A program made the translations under genes and the position numbers. This document shows positions 26,208 through 35,415 of a stretch of 64,000 nt of DNA, piece after piece. Positions within the stretch are counted from its first letter, which is position 1. Each line of letters starts with the position of its first letter. The DNA is taken from assembly GCA_013154095.1 (NCBI GenBank), contig JAADDD010000004.1, positions 1-64,000 on the forward strand, in the 5' to 3' direction. The notes beneath the pieces were generated by a model, which was not told the origin of the DNA, ran no database searches, and saw nothing but the letters and a program-made list of their open reading frames with translations. Source of the stretch: a bacterium (GTDB lineage: Archaea > JAADDD01).

Positions 26208-27403
26208 TGGACCTGCAAACACTCGAGCGTCGTGTCCACGAAGTTCTTGCTGGCCTGCCCGAACACATTGTTCAGCGCTCCCTAGAACTGCTAAAACAGC
26301 ACGCAGATAAGCTGGATGAGCAGCGACTGGAAAAAATCCTGCAAGAAATTCGCCGGCGCTACGAGCAGGCCCGCATCGACAGCTTCTATCCTGTAGGCGT
26401 GGTCACTGCTGAGTCGTGCGCAGAGCCGCTGACCCAGCTCACCATGCGCACGTTCCACTATGCAGGTATCCGCGAGTTCAAGGTCACGCTTGCTCTCGAC
26501 AGGGTAATAGAAATTCTTGAAGCAAGGCGCACGCTCAAGGCTCCTTCTATGATCATCCGCCTGCAGCCAGAATATGCCAAGGACTTCTCTGCTGCGCAGC
26601 AGTGCGCGCTAAAGCTGCTCGAGACACGGCTCAAAGACATTACTAAAAATATAGACATTGATATATATAATAAAATAATCATATTTTACTTAGATAAAGA
26701 AGAAATGCAGCGCAGAGCAGTCAGCTTCTCTGATGTCATGAACAGACTGCGCGGCAAGAAGAAAAGGATCAAGGAAGTTACTCTCGACGAAGAAAACTAT
26801 AAAGTAATAGTAGAAGCAGCAGTTGACAGCATTTCTGAGCTCTACGACTTGCTGCAGGATATCCGCAAGACGCGCATAAAGGGCGTAAAGGGCATCCGTA
26901 AAGTAATGGTTTGCCTCGATGAGCGCTCCGGAGAATACTATATCCGCACCGAGGGCAGCAACCTCAAGCAGGTTCTGCGCGTGCCGTTCGTCGATCCCTG
27001 CAGAACATACTCGAATGACCTGCACGAGGTAGAGAAAGTTCTCGGCATAGAGGCTGCCAGGCAGCTCATCATCCAGGAACTATATTACAATATTTATAAA
27101 GCGCAGGGCATTGATGTAGACATCCGCCACATCCTGCTAGTAGCAGACATGATGACCTGGCACGGAAAATTGATTCCAGTAGGTCGGCGAGGACTAGTAA
27201 AGCACAAGGATGCTCTTGTGCGCATGGCCTTCGAGGAAACAGCCAAGCAGCTAGCAAATGCAGCATATGCCTGCGAGCAAGATCCAATTCGCTCTGTTAT
27301 TTCTTGCATAATTGTAGGAAAACCAGTAGAGGTTGGAACCGGAGCTGTAGTGCTGCGCATGGACTACAAGAAATTGCTGGAAATTCTTAGACAGCTAGAG
27401 TGA
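26204..27403 (+). CDS. rpoA2: RNA polymerase subunit A''
   Basis: 399 residues, C-terminal part of the largest subunit with the trigger-loop/jaw region: GVVTAESCAEPLTQLTMRTFHYAG near residue 65 and the C-terminal GRRGLVKHKDALVRMAFEET. Starts in an ATGATG overlapping the rpoA' stop. It ends inside the start region of the eL30 gene. Confidence 0.97.
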   Translation: MMDLQTLERRVHEVLAGLPEHIVQRSLELLKQHADKLDEQRLEKILQEIRRRYEQARIDSFYPVGVVTAESCAEPLTQLTMRTFHYAGIREFKVTLALDRVIEILEARRTLKAPSMIIRLQPEYAKDFSAAQQCALKLLETRLKDITKNIDIDIYNKIIIFYLDKEEMQRRAVSFSDVMNRLRGKKKRIKEVTLDEENYKVIVEAAVDSISELYDLLQDIRKTRIKGVKGIRKVMVCLDERSGEYYIRTEGSNLKQVLRVPFVDPCRTYSNDLHEVEKVLGIEAARQLIIQELYYNIYKAQGIDVDIRHILLVADMMTWHGKLIPVGRRGLVKHKDALVRMAFEETAKQLANAAYACEQDPIRSVISCIIVGKPVEVGTGAVVLRMDYKKLLEILRQLE

Positions 27404-27726
27404 AAGTTATGCCGATCGAGTTTGAGCTGCGCCGTGCAGTAGAAACAGGCAAAGTAGTCTTTGGCTCGCGGCAAGCCCTAAAGCTGCTCGCGAACAGGCA
27501 GTGCAGGTTGGTGCTCTACGCACAAGATGCTCCGGACGACGTCAAGCTTGACATCCGCAAGCTGTCCTCGCTTGCAGGCATTCCTGCCCTAGAGCTGCCT
27601 TACAGCTCGAAGCAGCTTGGCATCATTTGCGGAAGACCTCACGTTGTAGCTGCACTTGCAGTAGTTGATCCAGGCTACTCTAGAATCCTGGAAGAGGTCG
27701 AAGCACTGCTAGAAAAGAAAGGCTGA
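27400..27726 (+). CDS. rpl30e: Ribosomal protein eL30
   Basis: 108 residues. Pattern matches eL30: FELRRAVETGKVVFGSRQALKLL, then an L7Ae-like core ending in GIICGRPHVVAALAVVDPGYSRIL. The start is GTG at 27400 (overlapping the rpoA'' stop) or ATG at 27409. It binds the large subunit rRNA and in some organisms its own mRNA. Its place between rpoA'' and nusA is standard in archaea. Confidence 0.93.
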   Translation: MKVMPIEFELRRAVETGKVVFGSRQALKLLANRQCRLVLYAQDAPDDVKLDIRKLSSLAGIPALELPYSSKQLGIICGRPHVVAALAVVDPGYSRILEEVEALLEKKG

Positions 27727-27732
27727 TAGAGC

Positions 27733-28194
27733 ATGGAACTCGAGCTCAACAACCAAGCACTTGCATATATGCAGGCGTTTGAGCTCACTACCAAAGCAAG
27801 GGTAGCTAGAATAGAGATTAACGAGGACAGCGTGATATTTTACGTGGATCCTAGACAAAGAATAAATCCTAGACTGCTGCGCCAGTTCATTAGACAATAC
27901 AAAAGAATAATAAAAAAGAAGATTTATGTTGTGCCCGCAGCCTCAACACCAAAGAAGTTCATTCTTGCATATCTTCAAGGCCTTGTTAACCTAAAACCAA
28001 GCGATGTAGTGGTAGCTCGCGGCATAGCAATGATCCGCGTTCCTGCACACCTTCGCCGCAAGATTATCGGCAAAAACGGCTCAAGGATCAGAGAGCTAGA
28101 GAAACTATTAAAAAACACCTTCAGGAATATAAGCAAAGTCATCGTTGTAGCCGAACACTCGGAGGGAAACAATGTCGGGCAAAAAAGCTCCTAA
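27733..28194 (+). CDS. nusA: Archaeal NusA-like KH-domain protein
   Basis: 153 residues made of two KH domains only, as in archaeal NusA (no S1 or N-terminal polymerase-binding domain). The second KH motif [13 protein letters not shown] is near residue 112. It lies between eL30 and uS12 as usual and overlaps the uS12 start by 23 bases. Probably binds nascent RNA and links polymerase to antitermination or rRNA handling. Confidence 0.93.
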   Translation: MELELNNQALAYMQAFELTTKARVARIEINEDSVIFYVDPRQRINPRLLRQFIRQYKRIIKKKIYVVPAASTPKKFILAYLQGLVNLKPSDVVVARGIAMIRVPAHLRRKIIGKNGSRIRELEKLLKNTFRNISKVIVVAEHSEGNNVGQKSS

Positions 28195-28615
28195 TGGATT
28201 GTTTGCCGCAAGAAAGCTGATAAGAAAAAGGAAGAAGTTTAGATGGTCAGATATAGACTACAAAACACGCATGCTTAGACTTAAGGAAAAGTACGATCCA
28301 CTTGAAGGAGCTCCGATGGCAAGAGCAATAGTGCTAGAAAAGTACGAGATCGGTGCTCGCCAGCCAAACCACGCACGCAGAAAGGTTGTGCGTGTGCAGA
28401 TAGTGAAGAACGGCAGGATCGTTACTGCTTGGGTTCCTGGAGACGGTGCACTGCAGTACATTGACCCGCACGATGAAGTCATTATTGAAGGCATCGGCGG
28501 ACCCCGCGGCGGTCCAATGGGAGACATTCCTGGAGTCAAGTACAAGGTAATAATGGTCAACGGAGCCTCTCTCAGGGCTATCCTAGAAGGAAAAGTGGAG
28601 AAGCCAAAGCGCTGA
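28172..28615 (+). CDS. rps12: Ribosomal protein uS12
   Basis: 147 residues, small-subunit decoding-centre protein. The archaeal pattern is clear: [33 protein letters not shown], and the C-terminal [17 protein letters not shown]. The usually invariant loop PNSAxRK reads PNHARRK here, keeping the Pro but replacing Ser-Ala; see findings. Overlaps nusA. Confidence 0.97.
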   Translation: MSGKKAPNGLFAARKLIRKRKKFRWSDIDYKTRMLRLKEKYDPLEGAPMARAIVLEKYEIGARQPNHARRKVVRVQIVKNGRIVTAWVPGDGALQYIDPHDEVIIEGIGGPRGGPMGDIPGVKYKVIMVNGASLRAILEGKVEKPKR

Positions 28616-28619
28616 GAAC

Positions 28620-29267
28620 ATGGGACTGGACGACGTCAAGCTCTTCGGCCGCTGGGACTGGAAAAACATTGTTGTTCGCGATCCTGGTCTCCAGCGCTAC
28701 ATTTGTCTTAAACCTACAATTGTAGCGCACGAAGCTGAAGGAAGGCACGCAAAGAAACACTTCGGGAAGGCAGAAGTGAACATAGTCGAGCGACTAATTA
28801 ACAGGCTGATGGGAACTGGCCACGTCAAGGTCAGGAAAAAGCAGGGAGTAAGAAACATCTACGAGAAAAAGCACAGGCTAACCTCGCGCAGCTTCACCGG
28901 AATGAAAATAACCGCGTACAAAATAGTCAAGAAAGCCTTCGAGCTGGTACATGAGCGCACAGGAGAGAACCCTCTCCAGGTCCTGGTTCGCGCAATAGAG
29001 AATGCTTCTCCGCGCGAAGAAACAGTTTCTGTGCAGGTAGGCGGAGTCATCGTGCCTGTCTCTGTCGATGTTAGTCCGCAGCGCAGAGTAGACCTGGCAC
29101 TTCGCTTTCTCTGCAATGCTGCCAGAGCAAAGGCATTTGTCTACAGAAAGCATATCTGGGAAACGCTAGCTGAAGAAATCATCTATGCGGCAAGAAATGA
29201 TCCTGAAAGAAGTCTTGCAGTAAAGAAAAAAGAAGAAATTGAAAGGGCTGCAGAAGCATCAAGGTAA
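28620..29267 (+). CDS. rps7: Ribosomal protein uS7
   Basis: 215 residues, normal for the archaeal protein. The core segment GENPLQVLVRAIENASPREETV and the C-terminal VDLALRFLCNAARAKAF are family hallmarks. It binds the 3' major domain of 16S rRNA. Four bases after uS12 and nine before EF-2, so part of the str-type operon. Confidence 0.97.
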   Translation: MGLDDVKLFGRWDWKNIVVRDPGLQRYICLKPTIVAHEAEGRHAKKHFGKAEVNIVERLINRLMGTGHVKVRKKQGVRNIYEKKHRLTSRSFTGMKITAYKIVKKAFELVHERTGENPLQVLVRAIENASPREETVSVQVGGVIVPVSVDVSPQRRVDLALRFLCNAARAKAFVYRKHIWETLAEEIIYAARNDPERSLAVKKKEEIERAAEASR

Positions 29268-29276
29268 GGTGATTTT

Positions 29277-31439
29277 ATGGGCATGAAGCGTGAAGAATAT
29301 ATACGCGCAGTAAAAGAAGCAATGTATAAGCCAGAACTTATTAGAAACATTGGCATAGTTGCTCATGTTCACCACGGAAAAACAACACTTTCTGACTCCT
29401 TGCTGGCAATGGCAGGAATCATTTCTTATGATCTTGCCGGCGAGCAGCTCTACCTTAACTATGAAGCCTTCGAGCGCGAGCACGCGCTCACTGCCAAGTC
29501 CGGTTTTGTAACAATGGTCCACGAATTCGAGGGCAGGAAGTACCTGATCAACCTCATCGACACACCAGGCCACGTCGACTTTTCCGGAGAGGTTACGCGG
29601 GCACTGCGTGCCATTGACGGCGTTGTCCTCGTGGTCGACGCAGTCGAGGGTGTGATGGCACAGACAGAAATGAACCTGCGACAGGCACTCCTTGAGCGCT
29701 GCAAGCCAGTGCTTTTCATCAACAAAACAGACCGTCTCATCAAGGAGCTCAGGCTAAAGCCAGAAGAAATGCAGAAAAAGCTGCAGGAAGTGATCGAGCA
29801 AGTGAATGATTTAATTGAGCGTTACGCTCCCGAAGAGTTCAAGGACAAGTGGAAAGTAAGTATAACAGCTGGTTCTGTTGCTATTGGCTCTGCTAAGCAG
29901 AAGTGGGCTATTAGTTTTCCCTGGATGCAGAAAACAGGCATTACTTTTAAGCACATTGTAGACTGGCTGCTGCACGACCAGCTAGACACTCTCAGGGAAC
30001 GCTGTCCGGTGCACACTATTACTCTCGACATGGTCGTGCGCCACCTTCCTGATCCGCGCACTGCCCAGGACTACAGGATTCCTGTCATCTGGCGAGGAGA
30101 TCCAGAGTCTGAAATCGGCAAAAAGATGCGTCGCTGCGAAACAGATGCTCCTCTTATGGCTGTTGTTTGCCAGAACAGGCTAGATAAGCATGCTGGACTA
30201 GTCAGCATTGTACGCATTTTTTCTGGAAAGGTAAGACCAGGAATGCGCGTTTACCTGCTAACGGAGCGCAAAGAAGTGCGTGTCCAGCAGGTAGGCATCT
30301 ACAAGGGTCCTGAAAGAATAGTCATGGACGAGATACCTGCAGGCAACGTTGCTGCTCTTGTCGGACTTGCAGAATTCGTGAGCACAGGAGAAACAATCTC
30401 CGAGCTGCCTGACGTTGAGCCGTTCGAAGAAATCAGGCACTACGCGGAGCCGGTCGTAACTGTGGCAGTCGAGCCAGAGAATCCCCAGGATCTTACCAAG
30501 CTGATAGAGGCGCTGCGCGACATTGCCAAGGAAGACAACACTGTGCGCGTGACGATCCGCGAAGACACCGGCGAATATCTTATTTCTGCGCTCGGCGACC
30601 TGCACATTGACCGCATTGTCTACGAGCTCGAAACAAAGAAAGGCCTGAAAGTTAAGGTCTCGCCGCCAACAGTCGTCTACAAAGAAACAATTGTTGGCTC
30701 CTATGGTCCTATAGAAGGCAAGTCGCCGAACAAGCACAACAAGTTCTATATCATTGTTGAGCCGCTAGAAGAAAGCGTTAAGCAAGCCTTCGAGCGCGGA
30801 GAGTTGCACGATGGAGAACCCAGCAAAAAAGACATCAAGCTATTGATGGACTTAATGCAGAATAAGGAAGAGGCGCGCGGAGTAATTTACATCTACAAGG
30901 GCAACCTGCTAATTAACCTCACTAAGGGTCAGCAGTTCTTCGACGAGGTCAAGGACTACATCATCCAGGCATTCAAGGAAGTCATGGACATGGGACCGCT
31001 AGCAAAGGAGCCTGTTACCGGAGTGAAGGTCAAGATCGTAGACGCAGTGATCCACGAAGACCCCGCACACAGAGGCCAGTACCAGATCATCATGGCAGTA
31101 AAGCCAGCGCTCCAGGAAGCATTGCTCAAGGCAGGAATGATCCTGCTAGAACCTATTCAGCGCGTTGAAATTCTTACCTCGATGGACTATTTGTCAGGAA
31201 TCACTGCTGAACTGCAAAGAAGAAGAGGAAAGATAGAAGATGTAGTGCAAGAAAGAGAAAACATTAAAATAATAGCTTACTTGCCTGTCTCGGAATCTTT
31301 TGGTCTAGCGAATGCCTTGCGCTCCCTTGCCTCAGGAAAAGTTGTCTGGTACTACGTGTTTGCCGGCTTCCAGCCAGTGCCTAGAGAGCTCATGGAAGAA
31401 ACAATAAGAAAGATCAGACAGAGAAAAGGGCTTGAATAA
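29277..31439 (+). CDS. fusA: Elongation factor 2
   Basis: 720-residue translocation GTPase. G1 AHVHHGKTT is near residue 27, IDTPGHVDFSGEV is G3 and FINKTD G4. The domain IV tip keeps the diphthamide pattern, with His598 in IHEDPAHRGQYQ as the modifiable residue. Dph2 is seen in this window only as a fragment. A GGTGAT ribosome site (29268-29273) lies three bases before ATG. Cotranscribed with uS7. Confidence 0.97.
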   Translation: MGMKREEYIRAVKEAMYKPELIRNIGIVAHVHHGKTTLSDSLLAMAGIISYDLAGEQLYLNYEAFEREHALTAKSGFVTMVHEFEGRKYLINLIDTPGHVDFSGEVTRALRAIDGVVLVVDAVEGVMAQTEMNLRQALLERCKPVLFINKTDRLIKELRLKPEEMQKKLQEVIEQVNDLIERYAPEEFKDKWKVSITAGSVAIGSAKQKWAISFPWMQKTGITFKHIVDWLLHDQLDTLRERCPVHTITLDMVVRHLPDPRTAQDYRIPVIWRGDPESEIGKKMRRCETDAPLMAVVCQNRLDKHAGLVSIVRIFSGKVRPGMRVYLLTERKEVRVQQVGIYKGPERIVMDEIPAGNVAALVGLAEFVSTGETISELPDVEPFEEIRHYAEPVVTVAVEPENPQDLTKLIEALRDIAKEDNTVRVTIREDTGEYLISALGDLHIDRIVYELETKKGLKVKVSPPTVVYKETIVGSYGPIEGKSPNKHNKFYIIVEPLEESVKQAFERGELHDGEPSKKDIKLLMDLMQNKEEARGVIYIYKGNLLINLTKGQQFFDEVKDYIIQAFKEVMDMGPLAKEPVTGVKVKIVDAVIHEDPAHRGQYQIIMAVKPALQEALLKAGMILLEPIQRVEILTSMDYLSGITAELQRRRGKIEDVVQERENIKIIAYLPVSESFGLANALRSLASGKVVWYYVFAGFQPVPRELMEETIRKIRQRKGLE

Positions 31440-31453
31440 GCGAGGCACTAAAT

Positions 31454-31466
31454 CTTTATATATTTT
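31454..31466 (+). promoter_or_regulatory. TATA box of EF-1 alpha
   Basis: CTTTATATATTTT, the strongest TATA box in this operon, places the start of transcription near 31484, exactly where a 27-base hairpin begins that ends at the start codon. Confidence 0.6.
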
Positions 31467-31483
31467 TCACTGTTCTAAAACTT

Positions 31484-31510
31484 ACGATCTTGGTTTGCGC
31501 GTGAGATCGT
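31484..31510 (+). promoter_or_regulatory. Leader hairpin of EF-1 alpha mRNA
   Basis: ACGATCT (31484-31490) pairs perfectly with AGATCGT (31504-31510) around a 13-base loop. The stem fills the whole predicted leader and touches the ATG at 31511; no ribosome site is seen. It may tune EF-1 alpha translation or mRNA stability. Confidence 0.5.
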
Positions 31511-32815
31511 ATGCCTGCAGAGAAACCAAATATTAACCTGGTCGTGATCGGCCACATTGATCATGGAAAATCAACACTGATGGGAAGGTTTTTGGCAAAG
31601 CTCGGTGTTATCGACGAGCGCATCATCAAGCAGCTAGAAGAAGAAGCAAAGCGCAGGGGCAAGGACACTTTCCTCTGGGCCTACGTGTTTGACACACACA
31701 AAGAAGAGCGCGACCGAGGAATTACGATCGACATTGCAATGCGCGAGTTCGAGACTCCCAAGTACCATGTTACTATCATTGATGCGCCTGGCCACAGAGA
31801 CTTCGTCAAGAACATGCTAAAAGGAGCTGCGCAGGCAGACCATGCGCTGCTAGTAGTTTCTGCTAAGCCAGGAGAGGCAGAAGCCGGAACTGCAGACAAT
31901 GGCCAGACAACAGAACACATTCTTCTAGTCAAGACTTTCGGCGTCAAGCAGATGATTGTAGTGATCAACAAGATGGACACAGTAAATTACGACAAGAAGC
32001 GCTTCGAGGAAGTCTGGGAAATGGTCAAGCGCAGGCTTCTCCAGTTTGGCTGGAACATCGAAAAACAGATTATTGGTCCAATACCTGTGTCTGCCTGGGA
32101 AGGAGAGAACCTAACTGAGCGTTCCAGCAAGATGCCCTGGTATTCTGGTCCTTGCCTGCTAGAAGCCATCGACATGCTAGAGCCTCCTGAAAAACCGATC
32201 GACAAGCCGCTAAGAATTCCTGTGCAGGCAGTGTACAACATTAAAGGTGTTGGTCTAGTACTTGCAGGTCGCGTGGTTACTGGCTGCTTGAAGGAAGGAG
32301 ACAACATTGTAATTGAGCCAGCAGACAAAACAGCGCAGGTTAAGTCCATCGAGATGTTCCACAAGCGCATTCCTCAAGCAGTTCCTGGAGACAACATTGG
32401 CTTCAACGTGAAAGGAGACATCGAGAAGAAAGACGTGAAGCGCGGAGACATGGTAGGCCATCCTGACAACAAGCCAACAGTCGCCAAGGAATTTATCGCG
32501 CGCGTTATGATTATCCAGCACCCAACAGCGATCTCTGTTGGCTACACTCCGGTTATCCACGCGCACGAAGCCTCGGTGGCTGGCCAGTTCGTCGAGCTTA
32601 TCAGGAAGATCGATCCTCGTACAGGTACAACGATCGAGGAGAACCCACAGATGCTCAAGCCTGGAGACATCGCAGAGGTCAGGATCAGGCCTATCAAGCC
32701 GCTGTGCATCGAGGAAGTTGCGCAGTTCCCTCAGCTTGCTAGGTTCGCTATCCGCGACATGTCCATGACTATCGGTCTAGGCGTAGTGCAGAAAATCACA
32801 GAAAAGAAGGAGTAA
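31511..32815 (+). CDS. tuf: Elongation factor 1 alpha (aEF1A)
   Basis: 434 residues. GTPase motifs: GHIDHGKST 14-22, DAPGHRDF and NKMD, followed by two beta-barrel domains with the C-terminal RFAIRDMSMTIGLGVV. It delivers aminoacyl-tRNA to the ribosome. It has its own TATA box and hairpin leader after EF-2, and it is followed after four bases by uS10, so those two form one transcript. Confidence 0.97.
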   Translation: MPAEKPNINLVVIGHIDHGKSTLMGRFLAKLGVIDERIIKQLEEEAKRRGKDTFLWAYVFDTHKEERDRGITIDIAMREFETPKYHVTIIDAPGHRDFVKNMLKGAAQADHALLVVSAKPGEAEAGTADNGQTTEHILLVKTFGVKQMIVVINKMDTVNYDKKRFEEVWEMVKRRLLQFGWNIEKQIIGPIPVSAWEGENLTERSSKMPWYSGPCLLEAIDMLEPPEKPIDKPLRIPVQAVYNIKGVGLVLAGRVVTGCLKEGDNIVIEPADKTAQVKSIEMFHKRIPQAVPGDNIGFNVKGDIEKKDVKRGDMVGHPDNKPTVAKEFIARVMIIQHPTAISVGYTPVIHAHEASVAGQFVELIRKIDPRTGTTIEENPQMLKPGDIAEVRIRPIKPLCIEEVAQFPQLARFAIRDMSMTIGLGVVQKITEKKE

Positions 32816-32819
32816 AGCC

Positions 32820-33125
32820 ATGGCAGAAGTTATTATTCACCTCGCTTCTCCTAACCTTGAACTTTTAAACAAGTACGTCGAGAACGTCAAGCGCATAGCA
32901 GAGCGTACAGGTGCTCGCTGCAGTATAGTGATGCTGCCAACGCGAAGGATAAGAAAATCTGTGCGCAAGTCACCTTGCAGCAGAGGCACTCCTACCTTCG
33001 AGCTCTGGGAGCTCAGGATACACAAAAGGCTGATAAAGCTTAAGGCAGATGCAAGAACAATTAACTCGCTGACAAGGCTGCCAATTTCCGAGGAGCTGCA
33101 GATCAGGATGAAAATAATCCAGTAA
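32820..33125 (+). CDS. rps10: Ribosomal protein uS10
   Basis: 101 residues, standard archaeal length, with the core LPTRRIRKSVRKSPCSRGTPTFELWELRIHKR (split across residues 40-70) and a C-terminal ISEELQIRMKI. It is in the usual place after EF-1 alpha. Its stop shares one base with the ATG of the next gene (TAATG). Confidence 0.96.
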   Translation: MAEVIIHLASPNLELLNKYVENVKRIAERTGARCSIVMLPTRRIRKSVRKSPCSRGTPTFELWELRIHKRLIKLKADARTINSLTRLPISEELQIRMKIIQ

Positions 33126-33673
33126 TGGAATACCGCATCTGCACTGTTTTGCGCGGAATATACTTCGTGTTCTACACTTCTTCTGGTCTGTTTTCTCCTA
33201 AGCGCATTGATCCTGGTACTCGCTTGCTGATAGAATACATGGAGCTGCGCCCAGAAGACAAGCTGCTCGATCTTGGCTGCGGCTACGGTCCTATAGGCAT
33301 AGTTGCCTCGAAGTTCGTGCGCGAAGTGCACCTTGTAGACATCGACAGAACAGCCCTGCGCTATGCTAGGATAAACGCACGAATGAATGCCTGCAGTAAT
33401 GTACTGATCTACCGCAGTGACCTCTTTTCTGCTGTCAAGGACAAGTTCAGTAACATCGTTACTAATCCGCCAATTTCTGCCGGAAAGCAGCTCATGCAGC
33501 GGCTAATAAAAGAATCCTGGGAACATCTTGTACCAGGCGGACTTTTCCAGTTAGTGCTTCGCCGTGGGCAGAAAAGTTACTTAGAGCTGCTGAAGCAGAC
33601 TTTCGGCAGCGTGGAAGTGGTAAAAAAGAAAGCAGGCTACTGGATAATTAAAGCTGAAAAACAGCAGAGCTGA
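33125..33673 (+). CDS. RsmC-like class I methyltransferase
   Basis: 182 residues. SAM-binding motif I DLGCGYGPIG is near residue 47, the acidic post-I strand HLVDIDRTALRYA follows, and motif IV reads NPPISAG, the NPPF-type motif of N-methyltransferases acting on guanine N2 in rRNA (COG2813 group). Likely an rRNA or tRNA modifying enzyme. Translationally coupled to uS10; its 3' end overlaps the convergent phosphodiesterase by 26 bases. Confidence 0.85.
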   Translation: MEYRICTVLRGIYFVFYTSSGLFSPKRIDPGTRLLIEYMELRPEDKLLDLGCGYGPIGIVASKFVREVHLVDIDRTALRYARINARMNACSNVLIYRSDLFSAVKDKFSNIVTNPPISAGKQLMQRLIKESWEHLVPGGLFQLVLRRGQKSYLELLKQTFGSVEVVKKKAGYWIIKAEKQQS

Positions 33674-34190
33674 GCAGCTCCAGACTCTCTGAATTATAGT
33701 GCCGCACTTCTAGCCTACCATTAGAAATTTCTATTACCGCAAAGCAGTCAGGAGCTCCTCTGATTGCTCCGTTTGTTAGACTTCCTGGATTGATGATAAT
33801 AATCCCGGCATGCTCCCTGGCTAGAGGAATGTGCGTGTGTCCGGTAAAGAGCACGCTGGCTCCGTGCCTGCGCGCAAGCGCAGCCAGCGCATCAAGATCG
33901 CCCCGCGGTACCTGGTGTCCGTGGGCGCAGAGCACCCGAAGATTGTCGAGCTGCAGAGTTTCTAGCTCGTGCACGCGCTGCTCTAGTTCTGGATCGTCCA
34001 TGTTTCCGAGCACGCCAACAAAGCGCTCGCCGAAGTGTTCACGGAACCAGTCATACACTTCCAGGCTAGTATAATCGCCTAAATGGACCACTAAGTCTGG
34101 CTGCTGCACTAGTGCAAAGTCAACAAAGGCTGGGGGAAGCTCACTGGCTCTTTCTGGTATGTGCGTGTCAGAAACGAGCAGAATTTTCAT
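33648..34190 (-). CDS. YfcE/MJ0936-type metallophosphoesterase
   Basis: 180 residues. Motifs: SDTHIPE 7-13, HLGDYTS near 36, LGNMDD near 61, CAHGHQVP near 88 and GHTHIP near 116, all metal-binding positions of the small calcineurin-like phosphodiesterases. Family members hydrolyse cyclic nucleotides or phosphodiesters in vitro; the natural substrate here is unknown. Single-gene unit convergent with the methyltransferase. Confidence 0.93.
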   Translation of the reverse strand: MKILLVSDTHIPERASELPPAFVDFALVQQPDLVVHLGDYTSLEVYDWFREHFGERFVGVLGNMDDPELEQRVHELETLQLDNLRVLCAHGHQVPRGDLDALAALARRHGASVLFTGHTHIPLAREHAGIIIINPGSLTNGAIRGAPDCFAVIEISNGRLEVRHYNSESLELLSSAVFQL

Positions 34191-34247
34191 ACTATTTAGA
34201 CTCGGGCACTAATCATTATAAACATTAATTATTAAAGGGTATGTAGA

Positions 34248-34334
34248 GCCGGGGTGCCCGAGCCTGGTTAAGGGGTGGGACTGGAGATCCCATGGGCCGC
34301 GAGGCCCGCCCGGGTTCAAATCCCGGCCCCGGCG
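34248..34334 (+). tRNA. tRNA-Ser (GGA)
   Basis: Class II tRNA, acceptor GCCGGGG/CCCCGGC, anticodon loop CTGGAGA on TGGGA/TCCCA giving GGA, long variable arm, discriminator G and encoded CCA at 34335-34337. A TATA element TCATTATAAACATT lies near 34212-34225, and a T-rich run follows the gene. Confidence 0.95.
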
Positions 34335-34370
34335 CCAGCATTTTTGTATTCTGTTCTCGACCAATAATTC

Positions 34371-34799
34371 ATGCGCACGCTTCTTCCAAGGAGCTTTGCC
34401 CGGGCAGTGCTGCTCATTACTGGAATAGTAGCAGTGCTGTACTGTGTGGCTGCAGCTGCAGTAGCTTTCATTCTGTCAGCAACCTCGCTTCTCTCAAAGT
34501 ACGGCAACCTGATGCAGAACTTGCCGAGCTACAGCTCGCTGAAACCAACAGTGCAGCTAGTCTACGAGGTTATCGCAGCACTGTTTTTCTTGCTAGCGGT
34601 AGGAGCTTTCTACGCGTGGATAGGAATTGACCGCAACGAGGCGCCAGCCTACATTGTCGGCATGCTAGTCTGCGGTGTCTGCGCGCTGGGTTCGCTGCTG
34701 CTCTGCGTGCTAGGTACAGTAGTGCTAGGAGGTGTGCTTGCCGTAATCTACGTGCTGGCACTGGTAACGCTGCTCGGAGAGTACTTCCAAGCCTTTTAG
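34371..34799 (+). CDS. Four-helix membrane protein, unknown
   Basis: 142 residues with four hydrophobic helices (about 10-36, 65-83, 90-112, 114-138), a basic N terminus and a short soluble loop with SKYGNLMQNLPSYSSLK. No catalytic residues are visible and the family is not recognised. Placed alone between two tRNA genes. The frame is clean and codon use matches its neighbours, so it is probably real. Confidence 0.65.
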   Translation: MRTLLPRSFARAVLLITGIVAVLYCVAAAAVAFILSATSLLSKYGNLMQNLPSYSSLKPTVQLVYEVIAALFFLLAVGAFYAWIGIDRNEAPAYIVGMLVCGVCALGSLLLCVLGTVVLGGVLAVIYVLALVTLLGEYFQAF

Positions 34800-34823
34800 G
34801 CCTGCAGGCCATCTTATTCTTGT

Positions 34824-34909
34824 GCGGGGGTGCCCGAGCCAGGCCAAAGGGGCCGGACTCAAGATCCGGTGGCTTAGTGCCTTCGCGGGTTCAAATCCCG
34901 CCCCCCGCA
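34824..34909 (+). tRNA. tRNA-Leu (CAA)
   Basis: Class II tRNA, acceptor GCGGGGG/CCCCCGC, anticodon loop CTCAAGA on CCGGA/TCCGG giving CAA, discriminator A, encoded CCA at 34910-34912. Followed by TTTTTATAAAATCC, which can be both its terminator and the TATA box for eL37. Confidence 0.95.
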
Positions 34910-34971
34910 CCACGCGAGTCTTTTTATAAAATCCTTAGCTCCATTTTTACTGCGGTGCTTGGGGTGAATTT

Positions 34972-35166
34972 ATGGCAAAAGGAACTCCTTCAATGGGAAA
35001 GCGAGGAAGAAGCAAAACACATATTGTCTGCAGGCGCTGCGGCAGGCATGCATTTAACGTTGCCAAAGGATACTGCGCAGCCTGTGGTTTTGGCAGGTCT
35101 TCGAAAATAAGGAAATATTCCTGGCAGAACAAGAAAGTTAATAGAAAGAGAAAACCAAGTAGGTGA
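34972..35166 (+). CDS. rpl37e: Ribosomal protein eL37
   Basis: 64 residues. Zinc-ribbon [22 protein letters not shown] with four cysteines, flanked by basic tails ([31 protein letters not shown]). Length is normal. Usually LSm precedes eL37 in archaea; here the order is reversed, with six bases between them. Confidence 0.96.
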   Translation: MAKGTPSMGKRGRSKTHIVCRRCGRHAFNVAKGYCAACGFGRSSKIRKYSWQNKKVNRKRKPSR

Positions 35167-35172
35167 ACAAGC

Positions 35173-35415
35173 ATGCAGCCACCGCAAAAGAAAAAGCCTC
35201 CGCTTGTAGGAGAGCTCGAGAACCTGCTTAACTCGCCTGTAATAGTAGTGCTGAAGGATGGTCGCATCGTTAAAGGCACGCTCAGGGCCTTCGATCCTGG
35301 ACACCTAAACATTGTGCTCTACGGAGTTACAGAACAGTTTGCTGATGTGGAAAAGAAGTACACTAAAATGATAATAAGGGGCGACAGCATAGAATACATT
35401 GCCAGCCACGAGTGA
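35173..35415 (+). CDS. Archaeal LSm (Sm-like) RNA-binding protein
   Basis: 80 residues. Sm1 motif VIVVLKDGRIVKGTLRAFDPGHLNIVL (residues about 23-49) and Sm2 motif KMIIRGDSIEYI near the end. Forms heptameric rings that bind U-rich RNA. It is in an operon with eL37. Its TGA stop lies inside box C of the C/D RNA that follows, so the RNA is processed from, or starts within, this transcript. Confidence 0.93.
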   Translation: MQPPQKKKPPLVGELENLLNSPVIVVLKDGRIVKGTLRAFDPGHLNIVLYGVTEQFADVEKKYTKMIIRGDSIEYIASHE

